Source of the DNA: Wagnerdoeblera sp046292685
GTDB taxonomy: Bacteria; Pseudomonadota; Alphaproteobacteria; Rhodobacterales; Rhodobacteraceae
Direction: 5' to 3'
DNA: 20,577 nt
Assembly (NCBI RefSeq): GCF_046292685.1
Contig: NZ_JBKBQM010000052.1
Location: forward strand, 1 to 20,577
Both the position numbers and the translations under genes were made by a program. The notes under the pieces were generated by a model. That model ran no database searches, was not told where the DNA came from, and saw only the letters and a list, made by a program, of their open reading frames with translations. Every line of letters starts with the position of its first letter. The stretch's first letter is position 1. This document shows positions 1 through 6,290 of the stretch, piece after piece.

Positions 1-111
1 GGGCGCGAATCGGGCTCGGACGCCTGGAAGGCCTATATGCGGCGGGCGACCAACACGGTGAACTATTCCGCCGCGCTGCCGCTGGCGCACGGCGTGAAGT
101 TCGACATCTGA
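1..111 (+). CDS. Aldehyde dehydrogenase, ALDH7 type (alpha-aminoadipate semialdehyde dehydrogenase), C-terminal fragment
   Basis: Only the last 36 residues lie in the window, reading in frame from base 1 to a TGA at 109-111. They include GRESGSDAWKAYMRR, a segment with NTVNYS, and a tail ending GVKFDI. From memory this closely matches the C-terminus of ALDH7 (antiquitin, which ends GRESGSDAWKQYMRRS...NYSKDLPLAQGIKF), the NAD-dependent enzyme that oxidises alpha-aminoadipate semialdehyde to aminoadipate in lysine breakdown. The GRESGSDAWK stretch forms part of the oligomerisation region of aldehyde dehydrogenases. The next gene on the same strand is a saccharopine dehydrogenase homologue, which fits a role in the saccharopine route. 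The catalytic Cys and Glu lie outside the window, so the subfamily call rests on the tail alone. Confidence 0.85.
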   Translation, partial: GRESGSDAWKAYMRRATNTVNYSAALPLAHGVKFDI

Positions 112-159
112 CGCGGGGGGGGCGTGCGAGGGGCTGCGCGCGCGCCCCGCGCCCCGGCG

Positions 160-186
160 CCGGGGAGGGCTGTCTGCCCTCCCCGG
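160..186 (+). terminator. GC-rich hairpin after the aldehyde dehydrogenase gene
   Basis: A perfect 11-bp inverted repeat (CCGGGGAGGGC at 160-170 pairing with 176-186) closes a 5-base TGTCT loop, 49 bases after the ALDH stop. No T-run follows directly; instead an ATATTT-containing element follows. It is probably a terminator or a 3'-end stabilising hairpin. Confidence 0.55.
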
Positions 187-220
187 ACCCCACCCGAGGA
201 TATTTCGGCAAGGTGAAAGG
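187..220 (+). repeat. Intergenic 3'-end element, copy 1 (AAATATCC core)
   Basis: The reverse complement reads CTTTCACCTTGCCGAAATAT followed by CCTCGGGTGGGG. It matches the segment at 4882-4915 closely and the core at 15883-15907. In this copy the element directly follows a GC-rich hairpin at the 3' end of the ALDH gene. The rest of the 112-344 gap holds GC-rich sequence and the ribosome binding site of the next gene (AGGAGG at 334-339); I see no gene in it. Confidence 0.6.
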
Positions 221-344
221 GGCGTCGGCGGAATGGCCGGCGCCCTTGGCATTCTGACGCCCGGATCGGGCGAAACGGGCGATGTGACGCGACCTTTCGG
301 CGGTTCGGGCGGGCAGTCTGCGCGAAACGGAACAGGAGGCGGGA

Positions 345-1406
345 ATGGCATTCGAACGGGTGGCGGTGCTGGGACTGGGCAAGGTCGGGCATCTGGCGGC
401 AGAGTTGCTGCGCGAGGCGGGCTTTGCGGTGACGGGGGTGGATGCGCGCGGGCTGGAGGGCGCCGCCTTTCCGGTGCTTGCGGCGGACCTGGGGGATGAG
501 GCCGCCTTGCGCGCCGCGCTGGCGGGTCAGCAGGCGGTGCTGTCGTGCCTGCCGTATCATCTGAACATGCGCGTGGCCTCGGTCGCGCAAGGCATGGGGC
601 TGCATTACTTCGACCTGACCGAAGATGTGCCGACGACGAACCACATCCGCGCGCTGGCGGCGACGGCCGAGGGGCTGATGGCGCCGCAATGCGGGCTGGC
701 GCCGGGGTTCGTGGGCATCGTCGGCGCCGATCTGGCAGCGCAGTTCGACACGGTGCGGTCCTTGCGGTTGCGGGTGGGGGCCTTGCCGCAGCACCCGACG
801 GGGTTGCTGGGCTATGCCTTCAACTGGTCGCCCGAAGGGGTGGTGAACGAATATCTGAACGATTGCGAGGTGATCGAGGACGGCCAGCGCAAGATGGTGT
901 CGGCGATGGAATGGGTCGAGACCATCCATGTCGGCGGGGTGACGCTGGAGGCCTTTACCACCTCGGGTGGCTTGGGCACGATGTGCGAGACCTATGCCGG
1001 GCGCATCGCCAACCTGGATTACAAGACCATGCGCTATCCGGGCCATGTGCGGCTGATGAACTTCTTTTTTCACGAGCTGCTGATGCGCGAGGATCGGGCG
1101 GCGGCGGGGCGCATCCTGACCAATGCCAAGCCCCCGGTGGAGGAGGACGTGGTTTACGTGCATGTCGCGGCGGAAGGCTGGGCGGAGGGGCAGTTGAAGC
1201 GGCGCGAGTTCGTGCGCGCCTATACCCCGGTCGTGCTGGCCGGGCGGCAGCGCACCGCGATTGCCTGGACGACCAGCGCATCGGTGGTGGCGGTGATCGA
1301 GATGGTGCGCGCGGGCACCCTGCCGGCCCGGGGGTTCCTCAAGCAGGAGGAGGTGCCGCTGGGCGCGTTCCTGGCCACGCGCACGGGGGCGCTGTTTCAG
1401 GGCTGA
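345..1406 (+). CDS. Saccharopine dehydrogenase-family oxidoreductase
   Basis: The 353-residue protein belongs to the saccharopine dehydrogenase/saccharopine reductase family, cytoplasmic NAD(P)-dependent enzymes that interconvert saccharopine with glutamate and aminoadipate semialdehyde. A Rossmann dinucleotide-binding motif, GLGKVG, sits at residues 10-15 after a beta-strand (RVAVL). A conserved CGLAPGF segment lies at 116-122, where the family has its substrate-pocket C/G-rich turn. ATG 345 is the start because AGGAGG at 334-339 precedes it with ideal spacing. The neighbour upstream on the same strand is the ALDH7-type enzyme that would consume the semialdehyde product, supporting lysine catabolism; a lysine-ketoglutarate reductase is not visible and may lie upstream. 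Its 3' end overlaps the convergent GntR gene by 10 bases. The family also includes carboxynorspermidine synthase-like enzymes, so exact substrate is inferred from context. Confidence 0.85.
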   Translation: MAFERVAVLGLGKVGHLAAELLREAGFAVTGVDARGLEGAAFPVLAADLGDEAALRAALAGQQAVLSCLPYHLNMRVASVAQGMGLHYFDLTEDVPTTNHIRALAATAEGLMAPQCGLAPGFVGIVGADLAAQFDTVRSLRLRVGALPQHPTGLLGYAFNWSPEGVVNEYLNDCEVIEDGQRKMVSAMEWVETIHVGGVTLEAFTTSGGLGTMCETYAGRIANLDYKTMRYPGHVRLMNFFFHELLMREDRAAAGRILTNAKPPVEEDVVYVHVAAEGWAEGQLKRREFVRAYTPVVLAGRQRTAIAWTTSASVVAVIEMVRAGTLPARGFLKQEEVPLGAFLATRTGALFQG

Positions 1407-2044
1407 GCGCGCGCGCGCCAGCTGAGTTCGCCTTCGACGATGAAGTCGCGCATGATGTCGTGCGCGGCCAGGGCATCGCGGGCGCGGAAGGCCGCGAGCA
1501 GCGCGCGCTGATTCTTGACGATGGCGCGGCGGGCGGAGTCGTTGCCGATGGTGGCCAGGCGCACGAGCTGGACCTGGGCCACGTAACGCTGGATCGCAGC
1601 GCGCAAGGCGCCGTTGGGGATTTCGGCGATCCAGCCGTTGCGGAAGGATTCCGACGCCTGGAAGAACCGCGGCACATCGGCGGTGGGAAAGGTCGATTCC
1701 GCCAGGGCGATCGCCTCGGCCAGCCGGTCCATCGCCGGTTCGGGCAAGCTGCGCGCGCAAAGCGCCACCGCGCGCGGTTCCAGCAGGTGGCGCAGTTCGA
1801 ACACCTCGGCGATCTGGGCGGGGGTCAGCGCCGGCAGCGTGAAGCCGCGCGAGGAGGGTTCGAGGTAGCCTTCGGCGGCAAGGCGCAACAGCGCCTCGCG
1901 CACCGGCATGCGGCTGATGCCCATGTCGGCGGCGATGACGGTATCGACCAGCCGATCCTCGCGCCCGAGGGCACCCGAACGGATGCGGTCGAGGTAGAAC
2001 CGGTAGATGCGTTCGGCGTGGTTGAGGCGCGGCGCGGCGGTCAT
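1397..2044 (-). CDS. GntR-family (FadR/FCD type) transcriptional regulator
   Basis: The 215-residue protein has an N-terminal winged helix of GntR type (about residues 10-72), with the recognition-helix signature GISRMPVREALLRLAAEGYL at 42-61. An all-helical FCD-like ligand-binding domain follows (ELRHLLEPRAVAL at 83-95). FCD regulators usually sense small organic acids or amino acids and are released from DNA by the ligand. ATG 2044 is preferred over an upstream in-frame TTG because the winged helix starts soon after it and an operator palindrome lies just upstream. It is divergent from the binding-protein/permease/PLP-enzyme operon; identical GTATAC palindromes in front of both genes argue that it represses itself and that operon. 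It converges on, and overlaps by 10 bases, the saccharopine dehydrogenase gene. Confidence 0.9.
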   Translation of the reverse strand: MTAAPRLNHAERIYRFYLDRIRSGALGREDRLVDTVIAADMGISRMPVREALLRLAAEGYLEPSSRGFTLPALTPAQIAEVFELRHLLEPRAVALCARSLPEPAMDRLAEAIALAESTFPTADVPRFFQASESFRNGWIAEIPNGALRAAIQRYVAQVQLVRLATIGNDSARRAIVKNQRALLAAFRARDALAAHDIMRDFIVEGELSWRARAQP

Positions 2045-2050
2045 GGCAAT

Positions 2051-2060
2051 CCGTATACGG
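2051..2060. promoter_or_regulatory. GTATAC palindromic operator 1
   Basis: The perfect palindrome CCGTATACGG ends 6 bases before the gntR start codon. It continues to the right as TTTG, exactly as at the second site 97 bp away. Its position inside the gntR leader suggests autoregulation. Confidence 0.65.
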
Positions 2061-2071
2061 TTTGAGGCAGG

Positions 2072-2099
2072 ATAATCGGGCAACAGCGGCAAGCGTCAA
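2072..2099 (-). promoter_or_regulatory. Candidate sigma-70 promoter of the gntR gene
   Basis: On the minus strand TTGACG (2094-2099) is separated by 16 bp from GATTAT (2072-2077). Transcription would begin near 2065, placing operator 1 just downstream of the start point, where a bound repressor would block elongation or initiation. Assigned by consensus match only. Confidence 0.4.
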
Positions 2100-2145
2100 G
2101 CTGTTTTCGGCAATGCAAGATGTTTCATGTCTGAAATACCGCTTG

Positions 2146-2159
2146 AACCGTATACGGTT
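2146..2159. promoter_or_regulatory. GTATAC palindromic operator 2
   Basis: The perfect 14-bp palindrome AACCGTATACGGTT shares 14 identical bases (CCGTATACGGTTTG) with operator 1. It lies 70 bp before the start of the binding-protein gene. A weak -35-like TTGAAC overlaps its left edge at 2143-2148 and a weak -10-like CAACAT lies at 2165-2170, so a repressor here would sit between the two promoter boxes. Confidence 0.7.
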
Positions 2160-2228
2160 TGTGGCAACATCGGGCCAACCGCCGCACGATTCCAGAACCC
2201 GGCGGGTCATCTGACAGGAGGTTTTCCC

Positions 2229-3020
2229 ATGCTGACACGCCGCCTTGCCCTGGGCCTTGTCGCCGCTTTGGCGCTGGGCCTGCCCGCGCTGGCCGAAGGC
2301 CCGCTGAAGGTCGCATCCTACCCCGCCAACCCGCCGTGGGAAAACAGGACCGAAGCCGGCACCTTCGAAGGGTTCGAGGTCGATATCGTCAACGAGATCG
2401 CCAGGCGGATGGGCACGACGGCCCAGATCGAAGGCTACGATTTCAAGGCGCTGTTCGTGGCCTCGGCCTCGCGCCGGGTGGACATGGTGATTTCCTCGCT
2501 GACCATCACCAACGAGCGGCTGGAAAGCCAGAGCTTCACCCAGCCCTATTTCACCGGCGCGCTGGGGGTGGCGGTCAAGGAAGGCTCGCCCATCGCAACG
2601 GTCGCGGACCTGAAGGGCAAGGTGGTGGGCTCGATCGCCACGTCCTTCCCGGAAAACTGGCTGAAGGAACGCGCGGCCGAAATCGGCTATGCCGACTACA
2701 AGAGCTACGACACCACCGCCAACATGCTGACCGACCTGATGAACGGCCGGCTGGATGCGGCGGTGAACGACGTGGTGGGCCTGCGCTATGCCACGACGCA
2801 GATGAAGGGGCTGGCGGTGCCGGCCGAAATCGTCACCGGCGAGAAGTTCGCCATGATGATGCCCAAGGGCCACGAAAAGCTGGAAGCGGTGAACCAGATC
2901 ATTTCCGACATGAAGACCGACGGCACCATGGCCGCGATCCACGAAAAGTGGTTCGGCGTGAAGCCCGCCGAAGGCAGCCTGACCCTGACGCCGCTGCCGG
3001 TGCCGACCTCGGCCGACTGA
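2229..3020 (+). CDS. ABC transporter periplasmic substrate-binding protein, polar amino acid family
   Basis: The 263-residue protein has a cleavable signal peptide: basic MLTRR, a hydrophobic stretch, and a likely cut after ALA at about residue 22. The mature part is a family 3 (PBP3/SBP_bac_3) two-lobed binding protein. Visible signatures are GTFEGFEVDIVNEIARRMG and VDMVISSLTITNERLE, whose TxTxER arginine normally contacts the alpha-carboxylate of an amino acid, followed by FTQPYF. ATG 2229 is chosen because AGGAGG at 2216-2221 precedes it and the signal peptide begins there. It is the first gene of an operon with a single permease and a PLP enzyme, under a probable GntR operator. The ligand is likely an amino acid or a relative of one, but the sequence does not say which. 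Confidence 0.92.
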   Translation: MLTRRLALGLVAALALGLPALAEGPLKVASYPANPPWENRTEAGTFEGFEVDIVNEIARRMGTTAQIEGYDFKALFVASASRRVDMVISSLTITNERLESQSFTQPYFTGALGVAVKEGSPIATVADLKGKVVGSIATSFPENWLKERAAEIGYADYKSYDTTANMLTDLMNGRLDAAVNDVVGLRYATTQMKGLAVPAEIVTGEKFAMMMPKGHEKLEAVNQIISDMKTDGTMAAIHEKWFGVKPAEGSLTLTPLPVPTSAD

Positions 3021-3027
3021 CAGCGAC

Positions 3028-3053
3028 GCGGCCCGCGCGCCGGTGCGGGCCGC
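3028..3053 (+). promoter_or_regulatory. Intercistronic hairpin between binding protein and permease
   Basis: A perfect 9-bp stem (GCGGCCCGC at 3028-3036 with 3045-3053) and 8-base loop lie between the binding-protein stop and the permease start. There is no T-run. Such hairpins in ABC operons commonly stabilise the upstream binding-protein message and reduce downstream expression. Confidence 0.5.
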
Positions 3054-3069
3054 CCTTGCGGGGGCCGCG

Positions 3070-3744
3070 ATGGACGCCATCGACATCTTCTTCAACATCG
3101 ACGTGCTGCGGCGGTCGGTGCCGATCCTGCTGCGGGGTCTGGGCAACACGCTGATGCTGGGCGCGGTGGCGATCCTGTGCGGCACGGCGCTGGGCATCGG
3201 CATCAGCCTGGTGCGGCTTTACGCGCCGCGGCCGCTCGCGCTGCTGGCGGTGCTCTATACCGACCTGATGCGGGCGCTTCCGGTGCTGGTGGTGCTGATC
3301 CTGATCTATTACGCGCTGCCCTTTGCCGGCATCGTGCTCAGCAGCTTTATCGCCGCCGCCGCGGCGCTGAGCCTGGTGCTGGGCGCCTATGCCGCCGAAG
3401 TGGTGCGCGCCGGCATCCAGGCGGTGCCCAGGGGCCAGTTCGAGGCCTCCGCGGCCCTGGGCCTCGGCTTCTGGATGACGATGCGCAAGGTGGTGCTGCC
3501 GCAGGCGCTGCGGCTGGTGATTCCGCCTCATGCCTCGAACTGCGTCAGCGTCATCAAGGATACCTCGCTCGCCTCGGTGGTGGCGATGACCGACCTTTTG
3601 AAACAGGCGACCGATGCGCAGGCGCTGTTCGCCAACCCGACCCCGCTGATCGGGGCGGCGATCCTTTACGTGATGATCCTGTGGCCGCTGGTGCGGCTGA
3701 CCGGCTGGCTGGAAAAGCGCTTTGGCCGGGCCTGCGAAAGATGA
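3070..3744 (+). CDS. Amino acid ABC transporter permease (HisM/GlnP type)
   Basis: This 224-residue inner-membrane protein has about five hydrophobic spans. It carries the EAA loop that docks onto the ATPase, EVVRAGIQAVPRGQFEASAA with GLG after it, followed by LPQALRLVIPP, as in polar amino acid transporters. ATG 3070 is preferred over GTG 3043 because the latter falls inside the intercistronic hairpin. The gene lies 49 bases after the binding protein and 4 bases before the PLP enzyme, so the three are probably co-transcribed. Polar amino acid systems often use one or two permeases plus an ATPase; no ATPase gene is present here, so the ATPase must come from elsewhere in the genome. Confidence 0.92.
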   Translation: MDAIDIFFNIDVLRRSVPILLRGLGNTLMLGAVAILCGTALGIGISLVRLYAPRPLALLAVLYTDLMRALPVLVVLILIYYALPFAGIVLSSFIAAAAALSLVLGAYAAEVVRAGIQAVPRGQFEASAALGLGFWMTMRKVVLPQALRLVIPPHASNCVSVIKDTSLASVVAMTDLLKQATDAQALFANPTPLIGAAILYVMILWPLVRLTGWLEKRFGRACER

Positions 3745-3748
3745 CGCG

Positions 3749-4876
3749 ATGACCGACGGTTCGGCCTATTTCCTTTATCATTCCATCGGGCAATACCCCG
3801 GCAAGGCCGCCGATCTGGCCGCGGCAATGGCCGAATTCGCCGGCGTCTGGGGGGCGGCGGACGATGCGCAGTGGCCCTATGCGCTGGGCAAGCGCGCCGC
3901 CTTTCTCGACCGTTGGCGCGCCATCCTCAACGCGCCCGAAGGCAGCCTGACCACCAGCGAAAGCGTCACCACCGCGGTGCATGCGCTGTTTTCGGCGCTG
4001 CCGCGCGCGGCGCTGCACGGGCGGCGCGTGCTGGTGGCGGCCGACTGCTTTCCTTCGGTGCATTTCCTGCTCACCGGCATGGCCGCGCGCCATGGCTTCG
4101 CGCTCGAGACCGTGCCGCTGCGGCAAGGGGCCAGTTGGGTCGAGCCCGAGGATTTCCTCGCACACTGGACCCCGGATGTCGGCGTGGCGCTGATCACCTG
4201 GATTTCCTCCACCACCTCGCACCGGGTCGATCTGGCGCCGCTGGTCGCGCATGGCCGGGCGATGGGCTCGATCATCGGGGTGGATGTGACGCAAGGCGCA
4301 GGGCTTCTGCCGTTCGACGTGACGGAACCGGCCATCGACTTCGCCGTATCCACCAGCCTCAAGTGGATGTGCGGCACGCCGGGTGCCGGCATCCTGCACG
4401 TGGCGCCCGCGCTGACGGCGACCTGCGCGCCGGAACTGCGCGGCTGGTTCAGCCAGCCCGACCCGTTTTCCTGGGCGCTGGACCGCTTCGCCTATGCCCC
4501 CGACATCCGCCGGTTCGACAGCGGGACACCGGGGGTGATGGCCGCCGCCGCCAGCCTGCCCGCGCTCGACTGGCACGCCGGCCAGAATCGCACGGCCCTG
4601 GTGGCACAGAACGCGGCGCTGCAGGCGCGCCTGCTCGACGGGTTCCGCGCGCTTGACCTGCCCCTGCTCAGCCCCGAGGATCCGGCCCGCCGCGGCGGCA
4701 GCCTGATGGTGCGCCTGCCCGACAGCCACCCGGCCCCGGCGGTGCTGGAGGCCTTGCGCGCCCAGGGCATCTACTGCGATGCCCGCAGCCAGACGCTGCG
4801 CGCCTCGCCGGGCGCCATGACGACGGCAGACGGGGTCGAGCAGCTGCTTTCGGCCCTGCACCGCCAACTGCACTGA
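3749..4876 (+). CDS. Class V aminotransferase-fold PLP enzyme, kynureninase-like
   Basis: The 375-residue enzyme has the fold-type I PLP architecture of the class V/kynureninase group. Asp179 in GVDVTQGAG would pair with the pyridine nitrogen, and Lys205 in STSLKWMCGTPG would form the internal aldimine. An FPS segment at 101-103 resembles the FPT/FPS of kynureninases. ATG 3749 lies 4 bases after the permease stop, so translation is probably coupled. Class V members include kynureninase, cysteine desulfurase and amino acid epimerases or lyases; the sequence does not settle which reaction. Its place at the end of an amino-acid ABC operon under a GntR operator suggests that it acts on the imported compound. 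No tryptophan-pathway partner is visible, so true kynureninase is doubtful. Confidence 0.82.
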   Translation: MTDGSAYFLYHSIGQYPGKAADLAAAMAEFAGVWGAADDAQWPYALGKRAAFLDRWRAILNAPEGSLTTSESVTTAVHALFSALPRAALHGRRVLVAADCFPSVHFLLTGMAARHGFALETVPLRQGASWVEPEDFLAHWTPDVGVALITWISSTTSHRVDLAPLVAHGRAMGSIIGVDVTQGAGLLPFDVTEPAIDFAVSTSLKWMCGTPGAGILHVAPALTATCAPELRGWFSQPDPFSWALDRFAYAPDIRRFDSGTPGVMAAAASLPALDWHAGQNRTALVAQNAALQARLLDGFRALDLPLLSPEDPARRGGSLMVRLPDSHPAPAVLEALRAQGIYCDARSQTLRASPGAMTTADGVEQLLSALHRQLH

Positions 4877-4881
4877 GCCTG

Positions 4882-4910
4882 CTTTCACCTTGCCCCAAAT
4901 ATCCCGGGGG
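4882..4910 (-). repeat. Intergenic 3'-end element, copy 2 (AAATATCC core)
   Basis: The plus strand reads CTTTCACCTTGCCCCAAATA then TCCCGGGGG. Read along the P450 transcript (minus strand) it follows two hairpins, the same order as copy 1 downstream of ALDH. It sits in the 52-base gap between the convergent PLP-enzyme and P450 genes. Confidence 0.6.
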
Positions 4911-4947
4911 TGAGGCGCGGCACGCGCCTCAGGGGGCAGCGCCCCCT
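4911..4947. terminator. Double hairpin between convergent genes
   Basis: Two adjacent perfect stems are present: TGAGGCGCG (4911-4919) with 4923-4931, and AGGGGGC (4931-4937) with GCCCCCT (4941-4947), each with a 3-base loop. The P450 stop codon (4929-4931) is inside the first stem. They probably terminate both converging transcripts, although no T-run is present. Confidence 0.55.
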
Positions 4948-6290
4948 TGCCCCCGCGGGGTCAGGCGCAGGCGGATGCCATCGCGCGCCCGCACGGTCAG
5001 ATGCGCCACCGGCACCGGCGGCGGGCCTTCGGGCGCCAGCTGCCAGCGCGCCAGGATCAGCGCCAGCAGCAGCGGACCTTCGGCCATCGCAAACCCGGCG
5101 CCGGGGCAGACGCGGGGGCCGGCGGAAAACGGCAGGTAGCCGTCGCGGGCGCAGGCGCGCGTTGCTTCGCGGCTCCAGCGGTCGGGGTCGAAGCCGTCGG
5201 GGTCGTCCCAGATGCGTTCGTGCCGGTGCAGGTGCCAGGGCGAGATCACCACCTGCGCCCCCGGCGCCACCTCGCGGTCGCGGAAACGTTCGGGCTGCAC
5301 CGTCTCGCGCACCATCATCGGCACGGGGGGGTAAAGGCGCAGCGCCTCGCGGAACACGTCGCGGGTAAAGCCGAGCCGCCGCAGGTTTCCGAACGCGGGT
5401 TCGGCCACAAAGGCCGCGGCCTCGGCCGCCGCGCGCGCCTGCGCCTGCGGATGGGTGGCCAGCAGATAGAGCGCCCAGGCCAGCGCCGAGGCGCTGGTTT
5501 CGTGCCCGGCCAGAAAGAAGATCGCCACCTGATCGACCATTTCGGCGGTGTCGAAGCCTTCGCCCGTTTCGGGGTCGGTCGCGGTCATGATCTTGGTGGC
5601 CAGGTCGTCGGGCGCGGTGCCGGCGGCGATGGCGGCGGCGCGTTCGGCCGTGAGCCCGGCGATCAGCGCCCGGATCTCGCGCGCGGCCGTCAGCGTGCGG
5701 CGGCGGTGCAGGCGCGGCATCCAGCGCGGCAAGGGCACGAAGGCCGCCAGGTTCAGGATCGGCTGCGTGCGCTGATAGTCGCGGAACCGCGCGAACACCG
5801 CCTGCGCCACCGCGTGGTCGATCGGTATGGAAAACAGCGTGCGAAAGATCACGTCGGCGGCGGCATGGCTGGCCTCGGCCTCGATCTCGACCGTGCCGGG
5901 GGTCAGCCGCGCTGCCGCCGCCTGCCCGGCCGCCAGCATGGCGGCAAAGGTGTCGCGCAGGCGCCCGCCTTCGAAGGCCGGGTCGATGATGCGGCGCTGG
6001 CGTTTCCACAGCGCGCCGTTGGTCAGGAACACCGATTGCCCCAGGAGCGGGCGCAACCCTTCGCCGATGCGGTCCGACTTGGGAAAGGTGTCGGGCCGCT
6101 CGGTCAGCACGCGGCGCACGAGGGCCGGGTCGTTGCACAGGTAGCTGCGGAAGAACGGCGTGCGGAACTCGGCCATCCAGGCCCGGTAAAGCCGGGCCGG
6201 TTGCGCCGACAGGATATCGGCCCGGAACAGCTGCAGATAGCGCCAGAGCGACACGCGGTCGGCGCGCGGGGCGGGCTTGGGCGGCTTCAT
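4929..6290 (-). CDS. Cytochrome P450
   Basis: The 453-residue haem monooxygenase shows all core P450 signatures: C-helix WKRQR at 95-99, I-helix oxygen-activation motif AGHETS at 261-266, K-helix ExxR (EALR, 315-318), and haem-ligand loop FSAGPRVCPG at 388-397 with Cys395 as thiolate ligand. It has no obvious N-terminal membrane anchor, so it is likely soluble and needs a ferredoxin or similar donor not visible here. ATG 6290 is the start because it overlaps the stop of the upstream hydrolase as ATGA, a translational-coupling arrangement; an upstream extension would only run into the hydrolase gene. The substrate is unknown; the hydrophobic residue-rich N-terminal part and the hydrolase partner hint at a lipid-like compound, which is inference only. 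Confidence 0.93.
   Translation of the reverse strand: MKPPKPAPRADRVSLWRYLQLFRADILSAQPARLYRAWMAEFRTPFFRSYLCNDPALVRRVLTERPDTFPKSDRIGEGLRPLLGQSVFLTNGALWKRQRRIIDPAFEGGRLRDTFAAMLAAGQAAAARLTPGTVEIEAEASHAAADVIFRTLFSIPIDHAVAQAVFARFRDYQRTQPILNLAAFVPLPRWMPRLHRRRTLTAAREIRALIAGLTAERAAAIAAGTAPDDLATKIMTATDPETGEGFDTAEMVDQVAIFFLAGHETSASALAWALYLLATHPQAQARAAAEAAAFVAEPAFGNLRRLGFTRDVFREALRLYPPVPMMVRETVQPERFRDREVAPGAQVVISPWHLHRHERIWDDPDGFDPDRWSREATRACARDGYLPFSAGPRVCPGAGFAMAEGPLLLALILARWQLAPEGPPPVPVAHLTVRARDGIRLRLTPRGQGGAAP

Noticed and set aside
63..3203. A 1046-residue open frame on the minus strand
   Set aside because: It lies antisense to the dehydrogenase, binding-protein and permease genes and crosses gntR in another frame. 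Its Arg/His/Gly-rich translation is the usual shadow of GC-rich coding DNA and matches no family.
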